Assembly (NCBI RefSeq): GCF_902141855.1
Contig: NZ_CABFVH010000010.1
Coordinates: 62,001-126,000, forward strand
Reading direction: 5' to 3'
DNA: 64,000 nt
From: Methylobacterium dankookense
GTDB lineage: Bacteria; Pseudomonadota; Alphaproteobacteria; Rhizobiales; Beijerinckiaceae
The notes beneath the pieces are model-generated. The model ran no database searches. It was not told the origin of the DNA and saw nothing but the letters and a program-made list of their open reading frames with translations. This document shows positions 1 to 12,658 of the stretch, in pieces; positions within the stretch are counted from its first letter, which is position 1, and every line of letters starts with the position of its first letter. The position numbers were made by a program, and so were the translations under genes.

Positions 1-801
1 CGCGAGCGCGAGCGCATGGGCACCGGCAAGGTCTCGATCCGGGCCGAGCAGAAGGCCTACATGAAGGACGTGGTCGAGCGCTTCGACCTGCGCCGCTGGC
101 TCGGCACCGAGACCGCCAAGATCAAGCTGCTGCAGGCGGGCTATCGCGGGCCGCAGGCGGAGACCGCGTTCCTGTTCTTCCGCCTCGTCGCCCCGGTGGT
201 GCTGACGCTGGGCTCGATCTTCTACTTCTTCGTGATCGAGGTGCTCGACCAGCCCTATCTGGTCCGCACCGCCCTGGTGATCGCCGCGTCCTATCTCGGC
301 ATCAAGGCGCCGGAGCTGTTCCTGATCAACAGCGCCAAGAAGCGCCAGGCCGAGGTGCGCAAGGCCTGGCCCGACGCCCTCGACCTGACGCTCATCTGCG
401 TCGAATCCGGCATGGCCGTCGAGCACGCCTTCAAGAAGGTGAGCACCGAGATCGCGGTCTCCTCCGTGGTGCTGGCCGAGGAGCTGGCCCTGATGACCGC
501 GGAGATGTCCTACCTGCCAGACCGGCGCCAAGCCTACGAGAACCTGAGCACGCGCATCGGCATCGAGCCCGTGAAGGCGGTCTCCACCGCCCTGATCCAG
601 GCCGAGCGCTACGGCACGCCGATCGGCCAGGCCCTGCGCGTGCTCGCCCAGGAGAGCCGAGACCAGCGCATGACCGAGGCCGAGAAGAAGGCCGCGGCCC
701 TGCCGCCGAAGCTCACCGTGCCGATGATCCTGTTCTTCCTGCCAGTGCTGTTCGTGGTGATCATCACCCCGGCGGTGATCCAGATCATGCGGGCGAACTG
801 A
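1..801 (+). CDS. tadC: TadC-like type II/IV pilus platform protein (5' truncated)
   Basis: Inner-membrane platform protein of a Tad/Flp pilus or type II secretion-like machine (GspF/T2SSF domain family). The reading frame is open from base 1, so the true start lies outside the window; a methionine at 16 is internal. About 265 residues remain, against roughly 320 for complete TadC proteins. Visible features are a cytoplasmic start with the family-like stretch LLQAGYRGPQAE, a pair of hydrophobic segments around residues 55-105, a long soluble helical domain containing the T2SSF pattern (CVESGMAVEHAFKKVS, then ALIQAERYGTPIGQALRVL), and a last membrane helix before the C-terminus. A tadB-like gene would be expected just upstream. 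The TadC assignment over generic GspF rests on size and domain pattern. Confidence 0.8.
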   Translation, partial: RERERMGTGKVSIRAEQKAYMKDVVERFDLRRWLGTETAKIKLLQAGYRGPQAETAFLFFRLVAPVVLTLGSIFYFFVIEVLDQPYLVRTALVIAASYLGIKAPELFLINSAKKRQAEVRKAWPDALDLTLICVESGMAVEHAFKKVSTEIAVSSVVLAEELALMTAEMSYLPDRRQAYENLSTRIGIEPVKAVSTALIQAERYGTPIGQALRVLAQESRDQRMTEAEKKAAALPPKLTVPMILFFLPVLFVVIITPAVIQIMRAN

Positions 802-992
802 CGTCCGGACAGTCACGAACGATTGACAGGCGGCCGCGCTCCGGCCTATGCACCCGCCACCACGCGCGGCTTCCTCGCAGAAGTCCGCGCGTTTCGCGTT
901 GCTGCCCGCGGCTCTCCGCAGGCGCGACACAACTGAACAAGAAGCCGGTCCAGGGGCTCGCCCCGGAGGCCGTTCGAGAACACGAGAGAACG

Positions 993-1307
993 ATGTTCGC
1001 AGTCATCAAGACGGGCGGCAAGCAGTACCGCGTCGCCGCCAACGACACCATCACCGTCGCCACCCTCCCCGGTGAGGCCGGCGCCTCGATCGAGTTCGGC
1101 GAGATCCTGCTGTTCACCGACGGCGCGGGCGCGACCCAGGTCGGCGCACCGACCCTGTCTGGCATCACGGTCACCGGCGAGATCGTCTCGCACGGCCGCG
1201 ACAAGAAGGTCATCGCCTTCAAGAAGCGCCGCCGGCAGAACTCGCGCCGCAAGCGCGGCCACCGTCAGGCCCACACCGTCGTGCGCATCACTGGCATTCA
1301 GGCCTGA
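993..1307 (+). CDS. rplU: 50S ribosomal protein L21
   Basis: Structural protein of the large ribosomal subunit that contacts 23S rRNA. It is 104 residues, the usual size, and begins [14 protein letters not shown], the family signature. The C-terminal part carries the basic [16 protein letters not shown] rRNA-binding stretch followed by the conserved HTVVRITGI ending. The ATG is preceded by a purine-rich AGAGAA ribosome-binding site. It lies 86 bases before rpmA, and this pair is transcribed together in nearly all bacteria. Nothing unusual is seen. Confidence 0.98.
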   Translation: MFAVIKTGGKQYRVAANDTITVATLPGEAGASIEFGEILLFTDGAGATQVGAPTLSGITVTGEIVSHGRDKKVIAFKKRRRQNSRRKRGHRQAHTVVRITGIQA

Positions 1308-1393
1308 TCGCACTTCCGCAGGGCGCGTAGGGGTCCGTTCCGGGGCCCCGTCCGCGACCGCATCCACCCAACCCAGAATTCGGAGCAACTCCC

Positions 1394-1675
1394 ATGGCAC
1401 ACAAAAAGGCTGGCGGCTCGTCCCGCAACGGTCGCGACTCGGAAGGCCGGCGCCTCGGCGTCAAGAAGTTCGGCTCGGAGGCCGTCATTCCGGGCAACAT
1501 CATCGTGCGCCAGCGCGGCACCAAATGGCACCCCGGCGCCAATGTCGGCATGGGCAAGGATCATACCCTGTTCGCCCTCGTCCCCGGCAAGGTGCAGTTC
1601 GAGACGCGCCGCGGGCGCGCCTTCGTAGCGGTGATCCCGGCCCAAGAATCCCAGGTTCTTGAGGCTGCAGAGTAA
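1394..1675 (+). CDS. rpmA: 50S ribosomal protein L27
   Basis: Large-subunit ribosomal protein whose N-terminal tail reaches the peptidyl-transferase centre. It is 93 residues. The start [16 protein letters not shown] is canonical for proteobacteria, with no N-terminal cleavage extension as found in Firmicutes. It continues with the conserved [16 protein letters not shown] and GKDHTLFAL blocks. It follows rplU and is followed by two hairpins (1749-1771 and 1791-1816) that probably end the ribosomal-protein transcript. Confidence 0.98.
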   Translation: MAHKKAGGSSRNGRDSEGRRLGVKKFGSEAVIPGNIIVRQRGTKWHPGANVGMGKDHTLFALVPGKVQFETRRGRAFVAVIPAQESQVLEAAE

Positions 1676-1748
1676 CGGCGGGCGCCTGACAGGCGAAGCG
1701 AGCGTCCCGCCGGTGTCCCAGACGACCCGGCAGAGACGTTCCCGCTGA

Positions 1749-1771
1749 GACCCGCGCAAATCGCGCGGGTC
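1749..1771 (+). terminator. Hairpin downstream of rpmA
   Basis: A perfect inverted repeat, GACCCGCGC (1749-1757) and GCGCGGGTC (1763-1771), with a 5-base loop. No T-run follows directly. It lies 20 bases before a second, stronger hairpin, so the two may act together as an attenuator or processing site at the end of rplU-rpmA. Confidence 0.4.
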
Positions 1772-1790
1772 CGGGACCGGACGGAGCAGC

Positions 1791-1819
1791 GGGGAGGATG
1801 GGGCACCATCCTCCCCTTC
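1791..1819 (+). terminator. Probable terminator after rplU-rpmA
   Basis: A perfect 11-bp stem, GGGGAGGATGG (1791-1801) and CCATCCTCCCC (1806-1816), with a GGCA loop, followed by TTC. The T-tract is short, as is usual in very G+C-rich genomes. Its position between rpmA and the acetyltransferase supports a terminator. Confidence 0.6.
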
Positions 1820-1867
1820 GTCGTCTCAAGGCGCGGCACGCAAGGCGGCCGCCTCGGAGGTGACCCG

Positions 1868-3584
<1,717 letters not shown>

Positions 3585-3665
3585 CGACGGGAGCCGTTGC
3601 CCGCATCGCCGGAAACGCGCATCGTCGGCTTGGGAATGCGGTCCGGCCTTCAGGGAGTGGATCCG

Positions 3666-3977
3666 ATGAGCGAGGCCCTGGTCATCGAGGGTCGTGAGGC
3701 GGCGGACCTCGCCCACGAATTGGCCGAGCGCCGCGGCGTCTCGGTGGAGCGGGCAGTCGTCGATTCCCTGCGCGAGGCGCTCAGCGCCGCCGCTGGTCGC
3801 CCGGCCGGAAGCGTGCCGGGCCCCGTCCGGGTCCCGACGCTCAAGGAGATGAGGCCGGACCAGCGTGCGCGCTACGAGCGCCTGCAGGCGCTGGCTCTGG
3901 AGGGAGAGGCTTTGAAGAAGCCCGGCGCGACCTCCGATCACAGCGATCTCTACGACGAGTTCGGCCTGCCGATATGA
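3666..3977 (+). CDS. vapB: VapB-like antitoxin (Rv0623/PSK-operon family)
   Basis: Predicted antitoxin of a type II toxin-antitoxin pair; it would bind and neutralise the VapC RNase and repress its own promoter. The ATG at 3666 is preceded by GGGAGTGG, and the product is 103 residues. The N-terminal half (ALVIEGREAADLAHELAERR, then a second helix with RAVVDSLREAL) matches the short ribbon-helix-helix-like family found upstream of PIN-domain toxins. The C-terminal part is the expected flexible toxin-binding tail, ending with EFGLPI. Its stop overlaps the vapC start by four bases. A longer reading from 3597 is open but lacks a ribosome-binding site. Confidence 0.82.
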   Translation: MSEALVIEGREAADLAHELAERRGVSVERAVVDSLREALSAAAGRPAGSVPGPVRVPTLKEMRPDQRARYERLQALALEGEALKKPGATSDHSDLYDEFGLPI

Positions 3978-4378
3978 TCGTCCTTGATGCGTCGGCGATC
4001 GTCGCAATCCTGCTCGGCGAGGAGGAGAAAGATCTTTTCGCGCACCTGATCGCCGGACAGGCCTCCGTCTTCGTCGGTGCCCCGACTCTGCTGGAAGCGC
4101 GAATCGTCCTGGTGTCCCGCCTCCAAGAGGCGGGCTCGCGGCTGCTCGACGGCTTTCTGGCTGAGTCCTGCGCCACCATCGTCCCGTTCGACGCCGCGAT
4201 GTACGCTGCGGCGAGCCAGGCCTTCTCGCGCTACGGCCGCGGGCGGCACCCCGCGAAGCTGAATTTCGGGGATTGCATGTCCTACGCCGTCGCATCGGTC
4301 ATGCGCCTGCCCCTTCTGTTCAAGGGCGACGACTTCGTCCACACGGACATCGTCCCCGCCTACGCGCCCCTGCCATGA
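3974..4378 (+). CDS. vapC: VapC PIN-domain ribonuclease toxin
   Basis: Predicted Mg2+-dependent endoribonuclease toxin, 134 residues. The PIN acidic residues are in place: Asp in [13 protein letters not shown], Glu in [10 protein letters not shown], Asp in [10 protein letters not shown] and Asp in [11 protein letters not shown]. The start overlaps vapB by four bases (ATGA), and its stop overlaps the proB start in the same way, so translation of all three genes may be coupled. All catalytic positions look intact, so the toxin is likely functional. Related VapCs cut initiator tRNA or 23S rRNA; the target here is unknown. Confidence 0.9.
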   Translation: MIVLDASAIVAILLGEEEKDLFAHLIAGQASVFVGAPTLLEARIVLVSRLQEAGSRLLDGFLAESCATIVPFDAAMYAAASQAFSRYGRGRHPAKLNFGDCMSYAVASVMRLPLLFKGDDFVHTDIVPAYAPLP

Positions 4379-5496
4379 TCCCCGCACTCGAAGATTTCCG
4401 CCGCGTCGTCATCAAGGTCGGTTCCGCGCTCCTCGTGGATCGGGCGCGCGGCCGGCTGCGCCATGCCTGGCTCGCGGCGCTCGCCGAGGACATCGCGGAC
4501 CTCCACGCCCGCGGCGTGGACGTGCTCGTCGTCTCCTCCGGCAGCATCGCGCTCGGGCGCACGGTGCTCGGCCTCGCTCCGGGCGCGCTCAAGCTGGAGG
4601 AGAGCCAGGGCGCGGCCTCGGTGGGGCAGATCGCCCTCGCCCGCCACTGGTCGGAGGCGCTCGGCCATCACGGCATCATCGCCGGCCAGATCCTGGTGAC
4701 GCCTCAGGACACCGAGGAGCGCCGCCGCTACCTCAACGCCCGCGCCACGATTCAGAAGCTGCTCGAATTGCGCGCCGTGCCGGTGGTCAACGAGAACGAC
4801 ACCGTCGCGACGAGCGAGATCCGCTACGGCGACAACGACCGGCTCGCCGCCCGCGTCGCCACCATGATCGGCGCCGACGTGCTGGTGCTGTTCTCCGACA
4901 TCGACGGGCTCTACACCGCCCCGCCGAAGAGCGACCCGGACGCCCGGCATCTCCCGGTGGTCGAGCGCATCACCCCCGAGATCGAGGCGATGGCCGGTGG
5001 CCCGGCTTCCGAACTCTCCCGCGGGGGCATGCGCACCAAGGTCGAGGCCGCCAAGATCGCGGTCGGCGGCGGCACGCATCTCGTCATCGCCGACGGGCGC
5101 GAGAAGAACCCGCTGCGCAAGGTGGTCGAGGGAGGGCGCTGCACCTGGTTCCTGTCCGGCTCGACCCCGAATGCCGCGCGCAAGACCTGGATCGCCGGCT
5201 CGCTGGAACCGCGCGGGGTGCTGCTCATCGACGACGGCGCCATCAGGGCGCTGCAGGGCGGGGCGAGCCTGCTGCCGGTGGGCGTGCGCGCCATCGAGGG
5301 CAGTTTTAGCCGCGGCGACGCGGTCGATGTGCGCAGCCTCGCGGGCAAGCCCCTCGGCCGCGGCCTCGTCGCCTACGACAGCACGGAGGCCGCGCTGATC
5401 ATCGGTCATCCGAGCGCCCGCATCGGAGATCTGCTCACCCATCCCGGCCGCTCTTGGATGGTGCACCGCGACGACCTGGCGTTGTTTGTCGAATAG
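4375..5496 (+). CDS. proB: Glutamate 5-kinase
   Basis: Phosphorylates L-glutamate to gamma-glutamyl phosphate, the first step of proline synthesis. It has 373 residues from the ATG at 4375. An N-terminal amino-acid kinase domain ([12 protein letters not shown], then [29 protein letters not shown]) is followed from about residue 280 by a C-terminal PUA domain ([20 protein letters not shown]), the full bacterial architecture. An upstream in-frame extension is open but would run through vapC in another frame and is rejected. proA follows after 77 bases. The ATGA overlap with vapC means its expression may now depend on translation of the toxin gene. Confidence 0.97.
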   Translation: MIPALEDFRRVVIKVGSALLVDRARGRLRHAWLAALAEDIADLHARGVDVLVVSSGSIALGRTVLGLAPGALKLEESQGAASVGQIALARHWSEALGHHGIIAGQILVTPQDTEERRRYLNARATIQKLLELRAVPVVNENDTVATSEIRYGDNDRLAARVATMIGADVLVLFSDIDGLYTAPPKSDPDARHLPVVERITPEIEAMAGGPASELSRGGMRTKVEAAKIAVGGGTHLVIADGREKNPLRKVVEGGRCTWFLSGSTPNAARKTWIAGSLEPRGVLLIDDGAIRALQGGASLLPVGVRAIEGSFSRGDAVDVRSLAGKPLGRGLVAYDSTEAALIIGHPSARIGDLLTHPGRSWMVHRDDLALFVE

Positions 5497-5573
5497 GTGA
5501 AAACCGGTACCCGCAACGCTTGTTTCGCCGGTTCCGGATGTGCAAGTACGGGCGGCATAACCTCGTTGACCGG

Positions 5574-6884
5574 ATGGCGGACGTGCCTGTTCTCAACCTG
5601 CGCTCGGATCTCGCGGATGCCGACGACCTCGGCACGCAGATGGCCGGGATCGGCCGCCGCGCCCGCGCCGCCGCGCGGAAGATGGCGCTCGCCACCGCGC
5701 AGGCGAAGGATGTCGCGCTGCGCACCATCGCCGAGTGCATCCGTGCCCGCGGACCCGAGATCCTGCGCGAGAACGCCCGCGACGTCGCCGCCGCGAAGGC
5801 CGCCGGCCATAGCCAGGCGCTGATCGACCGGCTCACCCTCGACGAGAAGCGCCTCGCCGGCATCGCCGACGCGGTCGAGAAGATCGGCGCCCTGGCCGAT
5901 CCGGTCGGGCGGCAGCTCGCGGCGATCGAGCGGCCGAACGGCCTGCTGATCGAGCGCATCGCCGTGCCGCTCGGCGTGATCGGCGTGATCTTCGAGAGCC
6001 GCCCCAACGTCACCGCCGATGCCGGGGCGCTCTGCCTCAAGGCCGGCAACGCCGCGATCCTGCGCGCCGGCTCGGACAGCCACCGCAGCGCCATGGCGAT
6101 CGCCCAGGCGATGAGCGAGGGCCTCGCCGCCTCCGGGCTGCCCGCCGACGCGATCCAGATCGTGCCGACCCGCGACCGCGCGGCGGTCGGCGCCATGCTC
6201 TCCGGCCTCGACGGCAGCATCGACGTGATCGTGCCCCGCGGCGGGCGCGGCCTCGTGGAGCGGGTGCAGAGCGAGGCGAAGGTCCCGGTCTTCGCCCATC
6301 TCGACGGCATCTGCCACGTCTACATCCACGGGCAGGCCGATCTCGACATGGCCCGCACCGTGCTCCTCAACAGCAAGATGCGCCGCACCGGCGTCTGCGG
6401 CGCCGCCGAGACGCTGCTGGTCGACGCGGCCTGCGCTCGCACCCACCTCGCGCCCCTGGTGACGGCCCTGCTCGAGGCCGGCTGTGCCGTGCGCGGCGAC
6501 GAGGGCGTGCGCGCGGCCGACCCGCGCGTGACGCCTGCGAGCGAAGCGGACTGGCGCACGGAATATCTCGACGCGGTGATCTCGGCGCGCGTGGTGGACG
6601 GCCTCGACGCGGCCATCGACCATATCGAGACCTTCGGCTCGCACCACACCGACGCGATCATCACCGAGGACGCGGAGGCGGCCGCCCGCTTCCTCGCCGA
6701 GGTCGATTCGGCGATCGTCACGCACAACGCCTCGACGCAGTTCGCCGATGGCGGCGAGTTCGGCTTCGGCGCCGAGATCGGCATCGCCACCGGGCGCATG
6801 CATGCCCGCGGGCCGGTCGGCGTCGAGCAGCTCACCACCTTCAAGTACCGGGTCCACGGCAACGGGCAGACCCGACCCGTCTGA
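5574..6884 (+). CDS. proA: Gamma-glutamyl phosphate reductase
   Basis: NADPH-dependent reduction of gamma-glutamyl phosphate to glutamate 5-semialdehyde, second step of proline synthesis. The ATG at 5574 gives 436 residues, the normal length; an open upstream extension encodes nothing conserved. An aldehyde-dehydrogenase-like fold is recognisable by [22 protein letters not shown], the [17 protein letters not shown] stretch containing the catalytic cysteine (Cys in TGVCGAAE) and the end [19 protein letters not shown]. It lies downstream of proB and seven bases before nadD. Confidence 0.97.
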   Translation: MADVPVLNLRSDLADADDLGTQMAGIGRRARAAARKMALATAQAKDVALRTIAECIRARGPEILRENARDVAAAKAAGHSQALIDRLTLDEKRLAGIADAVEKIGALADPVGRQLAAIERPNGLLIERIAVPLGVIGVIFESRPNVTADAGALCLKAGNAAILRAGSDSHRSAMAIAQAMSEGLAASGLPADAIQIVPTRDRAAVGAMLSGLDGSIDVIVPRGGRGLVERVQSEAKVPVFAHLDGICHVYIHGQADLDMARTVLLNSKMRRTGVCGAAETLLVDAACARTHLAPLVTALLEAGCAVRGDEGVRAADPRVTPASEADWRTEYLDAVISARVVDGLDAAIDHIETFGSHHTDAIITEDAEAAARFLAEVDSAIVTHNASTQFADGGEFGFGAEIGIATGRMHARGPVGVEQLTTFKYRVHGNGQTRPV

Positions 6885-6890
6885 CGCGGC

Positions 6891-7484
6891 GTGCGGGCGA
6901 CGTTGCCGCCGACCGCATCGGGCATGCGGATCGGGCTCTACGGCGGTTCCTTCAACCCGGCCCATCTCGGGCATCGGCACGTGACGCTGACGGCCCTGCG
7001 GCGCCTGGCGCTCGACCGGATCTGGTGGCTGGTCACGCCCGGCAACCCGCTGAAGGACCGCGGCCTCCTCGCGCCGATGGCGCAGCGTTGCGCGCAGGCC
7101 GCCGCGGTCGCCGACCACCCGCGCATCGCCGTCACCGGCTTCGAGGAGGCGATCGGCGCCCGCTTCACCCGGCAGACGATCCGCTACCTCACCCAGCGAC
7201 GGCCGGACGTGCATTTCGTCTGGATCATGGGCGCCGATTCGCTGGCGAGCTTCCACCGCTGGCGCGGCTTCCACGAGATCGCCGCGCGGGTGCCGATCGC
7301 CGTCATCGACCGGCCCGGCCACACGCTGAGCGCCCCGAACGCCCGCGCCGCGCGGCTCCTCGCCGGGGCGCGCGTGCCGGAGGACGAGGCCGGAACGCTG
7401 GCGCTGCGGCGCCCGCCCGCCTGGACCTACCTGCACGGTCCGCGCTCGAACCTGTCCTCAACGCAGATCCGCCAGGGCTTGTGA
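6891..7484 (+). CDS. nadD: Nicotinate-nucleotide adenylyltransferase
   Basis: Transfers AMP from ATP to nicotinate mononucleotide, giving deamido-NAD. It has 197 residues from a GTG at 6891; an ATG at 6924 would give 186 and is a reasonable alternative. The nucleotidyltransferase motif GLYGGSFNPAHLGHRH is near the N-terminus. WWLVTPGNPLK and the C-terminal SNLSSTQIRQGL (the ISSTxIR-type motif) are also present. It completes the de novo pathway begun by nadABC at 58554-61971 in this same window. Confidence 0.95.
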   Translation: MRATLPPTASGMRIGLYGGSFNPAHLGHRHVTLTALRRLALDRIWWLVTPGNPLKDRGLLAPMAQRCAQAAAVADHPRIAVTGFEEAIGARFTRQTIRYLTQRRPDVHFVWIMGADSLASFHRWRGFHEIAARVPIAVIDRPGHTLSAPNARAARLLAGARVPEDEAGTLALRRPPAWTYLHGPRSNLSSTQIRQGL

Positions 7485-7571
7485 ACGGCAGATGGCGTAT
7501 TGCAATCAGTCCGCGAACCCTCCACTTTCGGACCGTGCCGCTTCGGCGGAATCCAATTCTCATCAGGAACC

Positions 7572-7979
7572 GTGACGCTGTCCGAGACGACCCACACCGA
7601 GGCCGCCGACGCCGAGACCCACGCGCTGGCGCGAACCGAAGACCTGAGGGCGCTCGCTCTCGGTTGCCTCGACGAGATGAAGGCCGAGGAGACGATCGCG
7701 ATCGACCTCGCCGGCAAGACCTCGCTCGCCGATACCATGATCATCGCCTCCGGGCGCTCGCAGCGGCATGTCGGCTCGATCGCCGACAAGATCCTGCAGG
7801 AGATGAAGGCCCGCGGCTTCGGCAATGCCCGCGTCGAGGGCATGCCGGCCTGCGACTGGGTCCTGATCGATGCGGGGGACGTGCTGGTGCACATCTTCCG
7901 CCCCGAGGTGCGCGGCTTCTACAACCTGGAAAAGATGTGGGGCGCCGACCGTCCCGCCGGCCAGCAGCTCGCCGGCTGA
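7572..7979 (+). CDS. rsfS: Ribosomal silencing factor RsfS
   Basis: Binds ribosomal protein L14 and blocks subunit joining when nutrients are scarce. The GTG at 7572 is preferred; the open extension back to 7500 is not family-like. The product is 135 residues. Family landmarks are LDEMKAEETIAIDLAGKTSLADTMIIASG, read here as shorter blocks AIDLAGKTSLADTMIIASG and RSQRHVGSIADKI, then DWVLIDAGDVLVHIFRPEVR and FYNLEKMWG. It sits between nadD and rlmH, the standard alphaproteobacterial order. Confidence 0.94.
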   Translation: MTLSETTHTEAADAETHALARTEDLRALALGCLDEMKAEETIAIDLAGKTSLADTMIIASGRSQRHVGSIADKILQEMKARGFGNARVEGMPACDWVLIDAGDVLVHIFRPEVRGFYNLEKMWGADRPAGQQLAG

Positions 7980-7992
7980 CGGCACCGCACCC

Positions 7993-8490
7993 TTGCGCCT
8001 TCTCGTCGCCGCGGTCGGCCGCCTGAAGAACGGGCCCGAGCGCGACCTCGCCGCGCGCTACCGCGAGCGTACGGCCCAGTCCGGCCGGACGCTCGGCTTC
8101 ACCGCCTGCGACCTCGTGGAACTCGCCGAGAGCCGGGCGCGCCGGGCGGACGACCGCTGCGCCGAGGAGGCGTCCGGCCTGCTCGGCCATCTGCCGGCCG
8201 GCGGCGTGCTGCTGGCCTACGACGAGCGCGGGCGCTCCGACCTGACGAGCGAGCAGATCGCGGGCCGGATCGGCGGCTGGCGCGATGCCGGCCGCGCGGC
8301 GCTCTGCGTCGCCATCGGCGGGCCGGACGGCCACGATGCCTCAATTCGGACGCGGGCGGAGCTGATCCTGTCCTTCGGGGCGGCGACGCTCCCGCACGGA
8401 CTCGTGCGCGTGCTCGTCCTCGAACAGCTCTACCGCTCCATGACCATCCTGGCCGGCCATCCCTATCACCGCGGCGAAGCCGGCGCGTGA
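7993..8490 (+). CDS. rlmH: 23S rRNA (pseudouridine-1915 N3)-methyltransferase
   Basis: SPOUT-class methyltransferase that methylates pseudouridine 1915 in helix 69 of 23S rRNA using S-adenosylmethionine. A TTG at 7993 gives LRLLVAAVGRLKNGPE and 165 residues, close to the alphaproteobacterial norm. Motifs are LLAYDERGRSDLTSEQIAG, the SAM-binding knot region AIGGPDGHD and the C-terminal HGLVRVLVLEQLYRS followed by HPYHR. The rare TTG start is chosen because the conserved beta-strand begins there and nothing upstream is family-like. Confidence 0.93.
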   Translation: MRLLVAAVGRLKNGPERDLAARYRERTAQSGRTLGFTACDLVELAESRARRADDRCAEEASGLLGHLPAGGVLLAYDERGRSDLTSEQIAGRIGGWRDAGRAALCVAIGGPDGHDASIRTRAELILSFGAATLPHGLVRVLVLEQLYRSMTILAGHPYHRGEAGA

Positions 8491-8503
8491 GCGGCACGAC
8501 CCG

Positions 8504-9837
8504 GTGAAGCGAGGCTTCCTCAGACGGGCGGCGGGCGCCCTGGTCCTCCTGGCCGTCTCGGCCGCCGTGCCCGCGCGCGCCGAGGACGCCGCCCCCCAGG
8601 ACCAGGACCGGCTGCAGAAGGCCCAGGCCGAGCGCGAGCGCCGCGCCGAGAACCTCAAGCGCATCGAGGAGGCCCTGGCCGCGAGCACCGGCGCGCGCGC
8701 CCAAGCCGAGTCCGAGATCGCGACGATCGGGCAGGATCGCGCGAAATTGAACACCGCCCTCGTCGATGCCGGCCGGCAGGCCCAGGCGACCGAGGCGCGG
8801 CTGACCCGGCTGGAGGAACGGCTGCGCACCATGGGCGAGAGCGAGGCGGCGATCCGGCGCTCGCTCGACGCCCGCCGCACGGTCATCGCCGAGATCCTTG
8901 CCGCGCTCCAGCGCATGGGCCGGCGCCCGCCGCCGGCCGTCCTGGTCAATCCGGAGGACGTGCTCGCGGTGATCCGCACCTCCATGCTGCTCGGCGCGGT
9001 GGTGCCGGAACTGCGCGGCGAGGTGGCGACGCTGGCGGGCGACCTCACGGAACTGGTGCGCCTGCGCAGCCTCATCGCCGCGGACCGGGAGGGCCTGCGC
9101 AACGACCTCGCCGGCTGGGCGCGCGAGCAGCAGCGGCTCAACGCCCTCGTCACGATCCGCCGCACCCGTCAGGCCGAGGTGGAGAGCGGGCTCGCCGCCG
9201 AGCGCGTGCGCGCGGCCGAGCTCGGCAATCAGGCGCGCAACCTCAAGGACCTCCTCGACCGCATGACGAGCGAGGTGAGCGCGGCCCGCCGCGCCGCCGA
9301 GGAGGCCCGCGCCGCCGAGGAGCGGGAGGCGAAGGCGACGCAGCAGCGCTTCGCCGCGGCCGGCTTCCGCGACCCCGCGCGGCTCGCCCCCAAGATCCCC
9401 TTCGCGCAGGTGCGCGGCGAGGTCCCGCGCCCGGTGAGCGGCCGGATCCTGCGCACCTTCAACCAGCCGGACGGCAATGGCGGTTTGACGCGCGGCATCT
9501 CGTTCTCGACGCGGCCCAAGGCGGTCGTATCCTCCCCCGCCGACGGCTGGGTGGCCTTCGCCGGCCCGTTCCGGTCCTACGGCCGTCTCTTGATCATCAA
9601 TGCGGGCGATGGCTACTATCTCTTGCTGGCGGGAATGGATCAGATCAGCGTCGAGGTCGGCCAATTCGTGCTCGCGGGAGAGCCGGTGGGCAGCATGGGC
9701 GAGGGAAGTGCGGCACAGCCGGCAATAGACGGCGACCGCGGCGATCCGGTCCTGTACGTCGAGTTCAAGAAGGACGGTGGCTCCATCGATCCGGAGCCCT
9801 GGTGGGCGAGGAGCCCCAGCGAGAAGGTTCGCGGCTA

Positions 9838-9838
<1 letters not shown>
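8504..9838 (+). CDS. envC: EnvC-like murein hydrolase activator (M23 domain)
   Basis: Periplasmic coiled-coil protein with a C-terminal LytM/M23 peptidase-like domain that activates amidases for septal peptidoglycan splitting. It has 444 residues from a GTG at 8504. A cleavable signal (LVLLAVSAAVPARAED) is followed by long Arg/Glu/Ala-rich coiled coils to about residue 290 and then the M23 fold (VSGRILRTFNQPDGNGG, VVSSPADGWVAFAGPF, YYLLLAGMDQISVEVGQ, DPVLYVEFKKDGGSIDP). The zinc-binding H-x-H is not seen (YVEF replaces the usual HxEx), consistent with a non-catalytic activator. Its TAA overlaps the ctpA start by one base. Confidence 0.9.
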
Positions 9839-11160
<1,322 letters not shown>

Positions 11161-11183
11161 GCCCGCGCTCGGACCGTCATCGG

Positions 11184-11222
11184 AGCCCCGCCGGCCGCAA
11201 GGCCCGGCGGGGCTTCCCGTTT
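11184..11222 (+). terminator. Rho-independent terminator after ctpA
   Basis: A perfect 11-bp stem, AGCCCCGCCGG (11184-11194) and CCGGCGGGGCT (11204-11214), with a 9-base loop, followed by TTCCCGTTTC. It separates the envC-ctpA transcript from the downstream deacetylase gene. Confidence 0.8.
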
Positions 11223-11330
11223 CAGCGCCCCGCGCCGTCCCGTTGAGGGAAAATTAACCATGACGGCCGGCAATGGTCCCAGGGGCGCCTCGCCGGTTCG
11301 GCGATTCCGGCGCGGCTCCGGGCCGAGGCC

Positions 11331-12566
11331 GTGGTGGGTGAGAGTTCCGACGATATCCTGACGCAGCCCCTCGGGGTGGCCGCACCGCTGAGCCGGAAGG
11401 CGGCGGCGCTCGCCCGCCTGCGGATGCTCGGGCGCTCGCCGAAGGCCATGGCCGGCGGCACGGGCGCGCTCGTCCTGCTCCTGGTCGGCAGCCTGCTGCT
11501 GTTCGGCGATCCGCAGGGCGGCGAGCCCCGCGTCACCGTCGCCATCACCCTGCGCGAGCCGGTTGCCGTGCCCACGCCCGCGCCGCAGGCGGTGGCCGCC
11601 GCGGCGCCCGAGCCCGAGGCACCGCCCGCCCGCACCCAGCGCAGCGCCGAGGAGATCGAGACGGCTTCGGGCGTCACCGTGGTGCGCCCGAGCGGCACCG
11701 CGGCGCCGAGCGAGGCGGTGGTGATCCGGGTCCCCTCCGCGAACGTGCAGCTCAACCCCGCGCCCGATCCGCGCCTGACCGACCGGGGCCGCCACGGCAC
11801 GATGCCGAAGCTCGGCGAAGGCCGCCTGCGGGCGCTCGACGTCTATGCCCGCCCCGAGGAGCCGGGCAGCGGCCCGCGCATCGCCATCCTGATGACCGGC
11901 CTCGGCATCGGCCAAGCCGCGACCGCCGCCGCCATCGTGAAGCTGCCGCCGGCGGTGAGCCTCGCCTTCGCCCCCTATGGCGGCGAGGTCGAGCGCGCCG
12001 CCGCCCGGGCGCGCGCCGCCGGCCACGAGGTGCTGCTCCAGGCGCCGATGGAGCCCTTCGACTATCCCGACAGCGATCCCGGGCCGCAGACCCTGCTGAC
12101 CGCGCTCAAGGGTCCGGAGAATGCCGACCGCCTCGCCTGGGCCATGAGCCGCTTCCCCGGCTATGTCGGCGTGGTGAACTTCATGGGCGCCAAGCTGATG
12201 AGCGATGCGGGCGCCTTCGAGCCGGTGCTGCGCGAGATCGGCGCCCGCGGGCTCGGCTTCGTCGACGACGGCACGGCCGCCCGCCCCCTGCCCGCCGGCC
12301 TCGCGGCCAAGGTGAAGACGCCGCTCGCCCGCGCCGAGATCGTGATCGACGCGGTGCCCCGCGCCGACGCGATCGACCGCGAGCTTGCCCGGCTCGAGGC
12401 GCAGGCCCGCACCAAGGGCTTCGCCCTCGCCTCGGCGAGCGCCCTGCCCCAGACCATCGACCGCATCGCCCGCTGGGCCCGCGATCTCGACGCCCGCGGC
12501 CTGCGCCTCGTGCCGGTGAGCGTCGCCCTGCGCGGCGGGGAGACGCGGCTGTCGAAAGCCGAGTAG
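11331..12566 (+). CDS. Divergent polysaccharide deacetylase family protein (YibQ/DUF610)
   Basis: Membrane-anchored periplasmic protein of the divergent polysaccharide deacetylase family, 411 residues from a GTG at 11331 (a second GTG follows at 11334). A transmembrane anchor is at about residues 43-62 ([15 protein letters not shown]), then a Pro/Ala-rich linker to residue 140. The YibQ-like NodB-type fold follows: [60 protein letters not shown] and [10 protein letters not shown]. The family lies next to envC-ctpA in many proteobacteria, which points to a cell-wall role. Enzymatic activity has not been shown for the family in general. Confidence 0.88.
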   Translation: MVGESSDDILTQPLGVAAPLSRKAAALARLRMLGRSPKAMAGGTGALVLLLVGSLLLFGDPQGGEPRVTVAITLREPVAVPTPAPQAVAAAAPEPEAPPARTQRSAEEIETASGVTVVRPSGTAAPSEAVVIRVPSANVQLNPAPDPRLTDRGRHGTMPKLGEGRLRALDVYARPEEPGSGPRIAILMTGLGIGQAATAAAIVKLPPAVSLAFAPYGGEVERAAARARAAGHEVLLQAPMEPFDYPDSDPGPQTLLTALKGPENADRLAWAMSRFPGYVGVVNFMGAKLMSDAGAFEPVLREIGARGLGFVDDGTAARPLPAGLAAKVKTPLARAEIVIDAVPRADAIDRELARLEAQARTKGFALASASALPQTIDRIARWARDLDARGLRLVPVSVALRGGETRLSKAE

Positions 12567-12658
12567 ACAGGCGCCACAGACGCGACCCGCGATTCGCCCG
12601 CAGCGGCGAGCGCCCGGGCCGTTGCCGCTGGCCCCCGCCCTCCCTATGGTCCCGCGCG

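Noticed and set aside
785..1662. Several overlapping frames around rplU and rpmA on both strands
   Set aside because: All are shadows of L21 and L27 or of the short spacer and show no family features.
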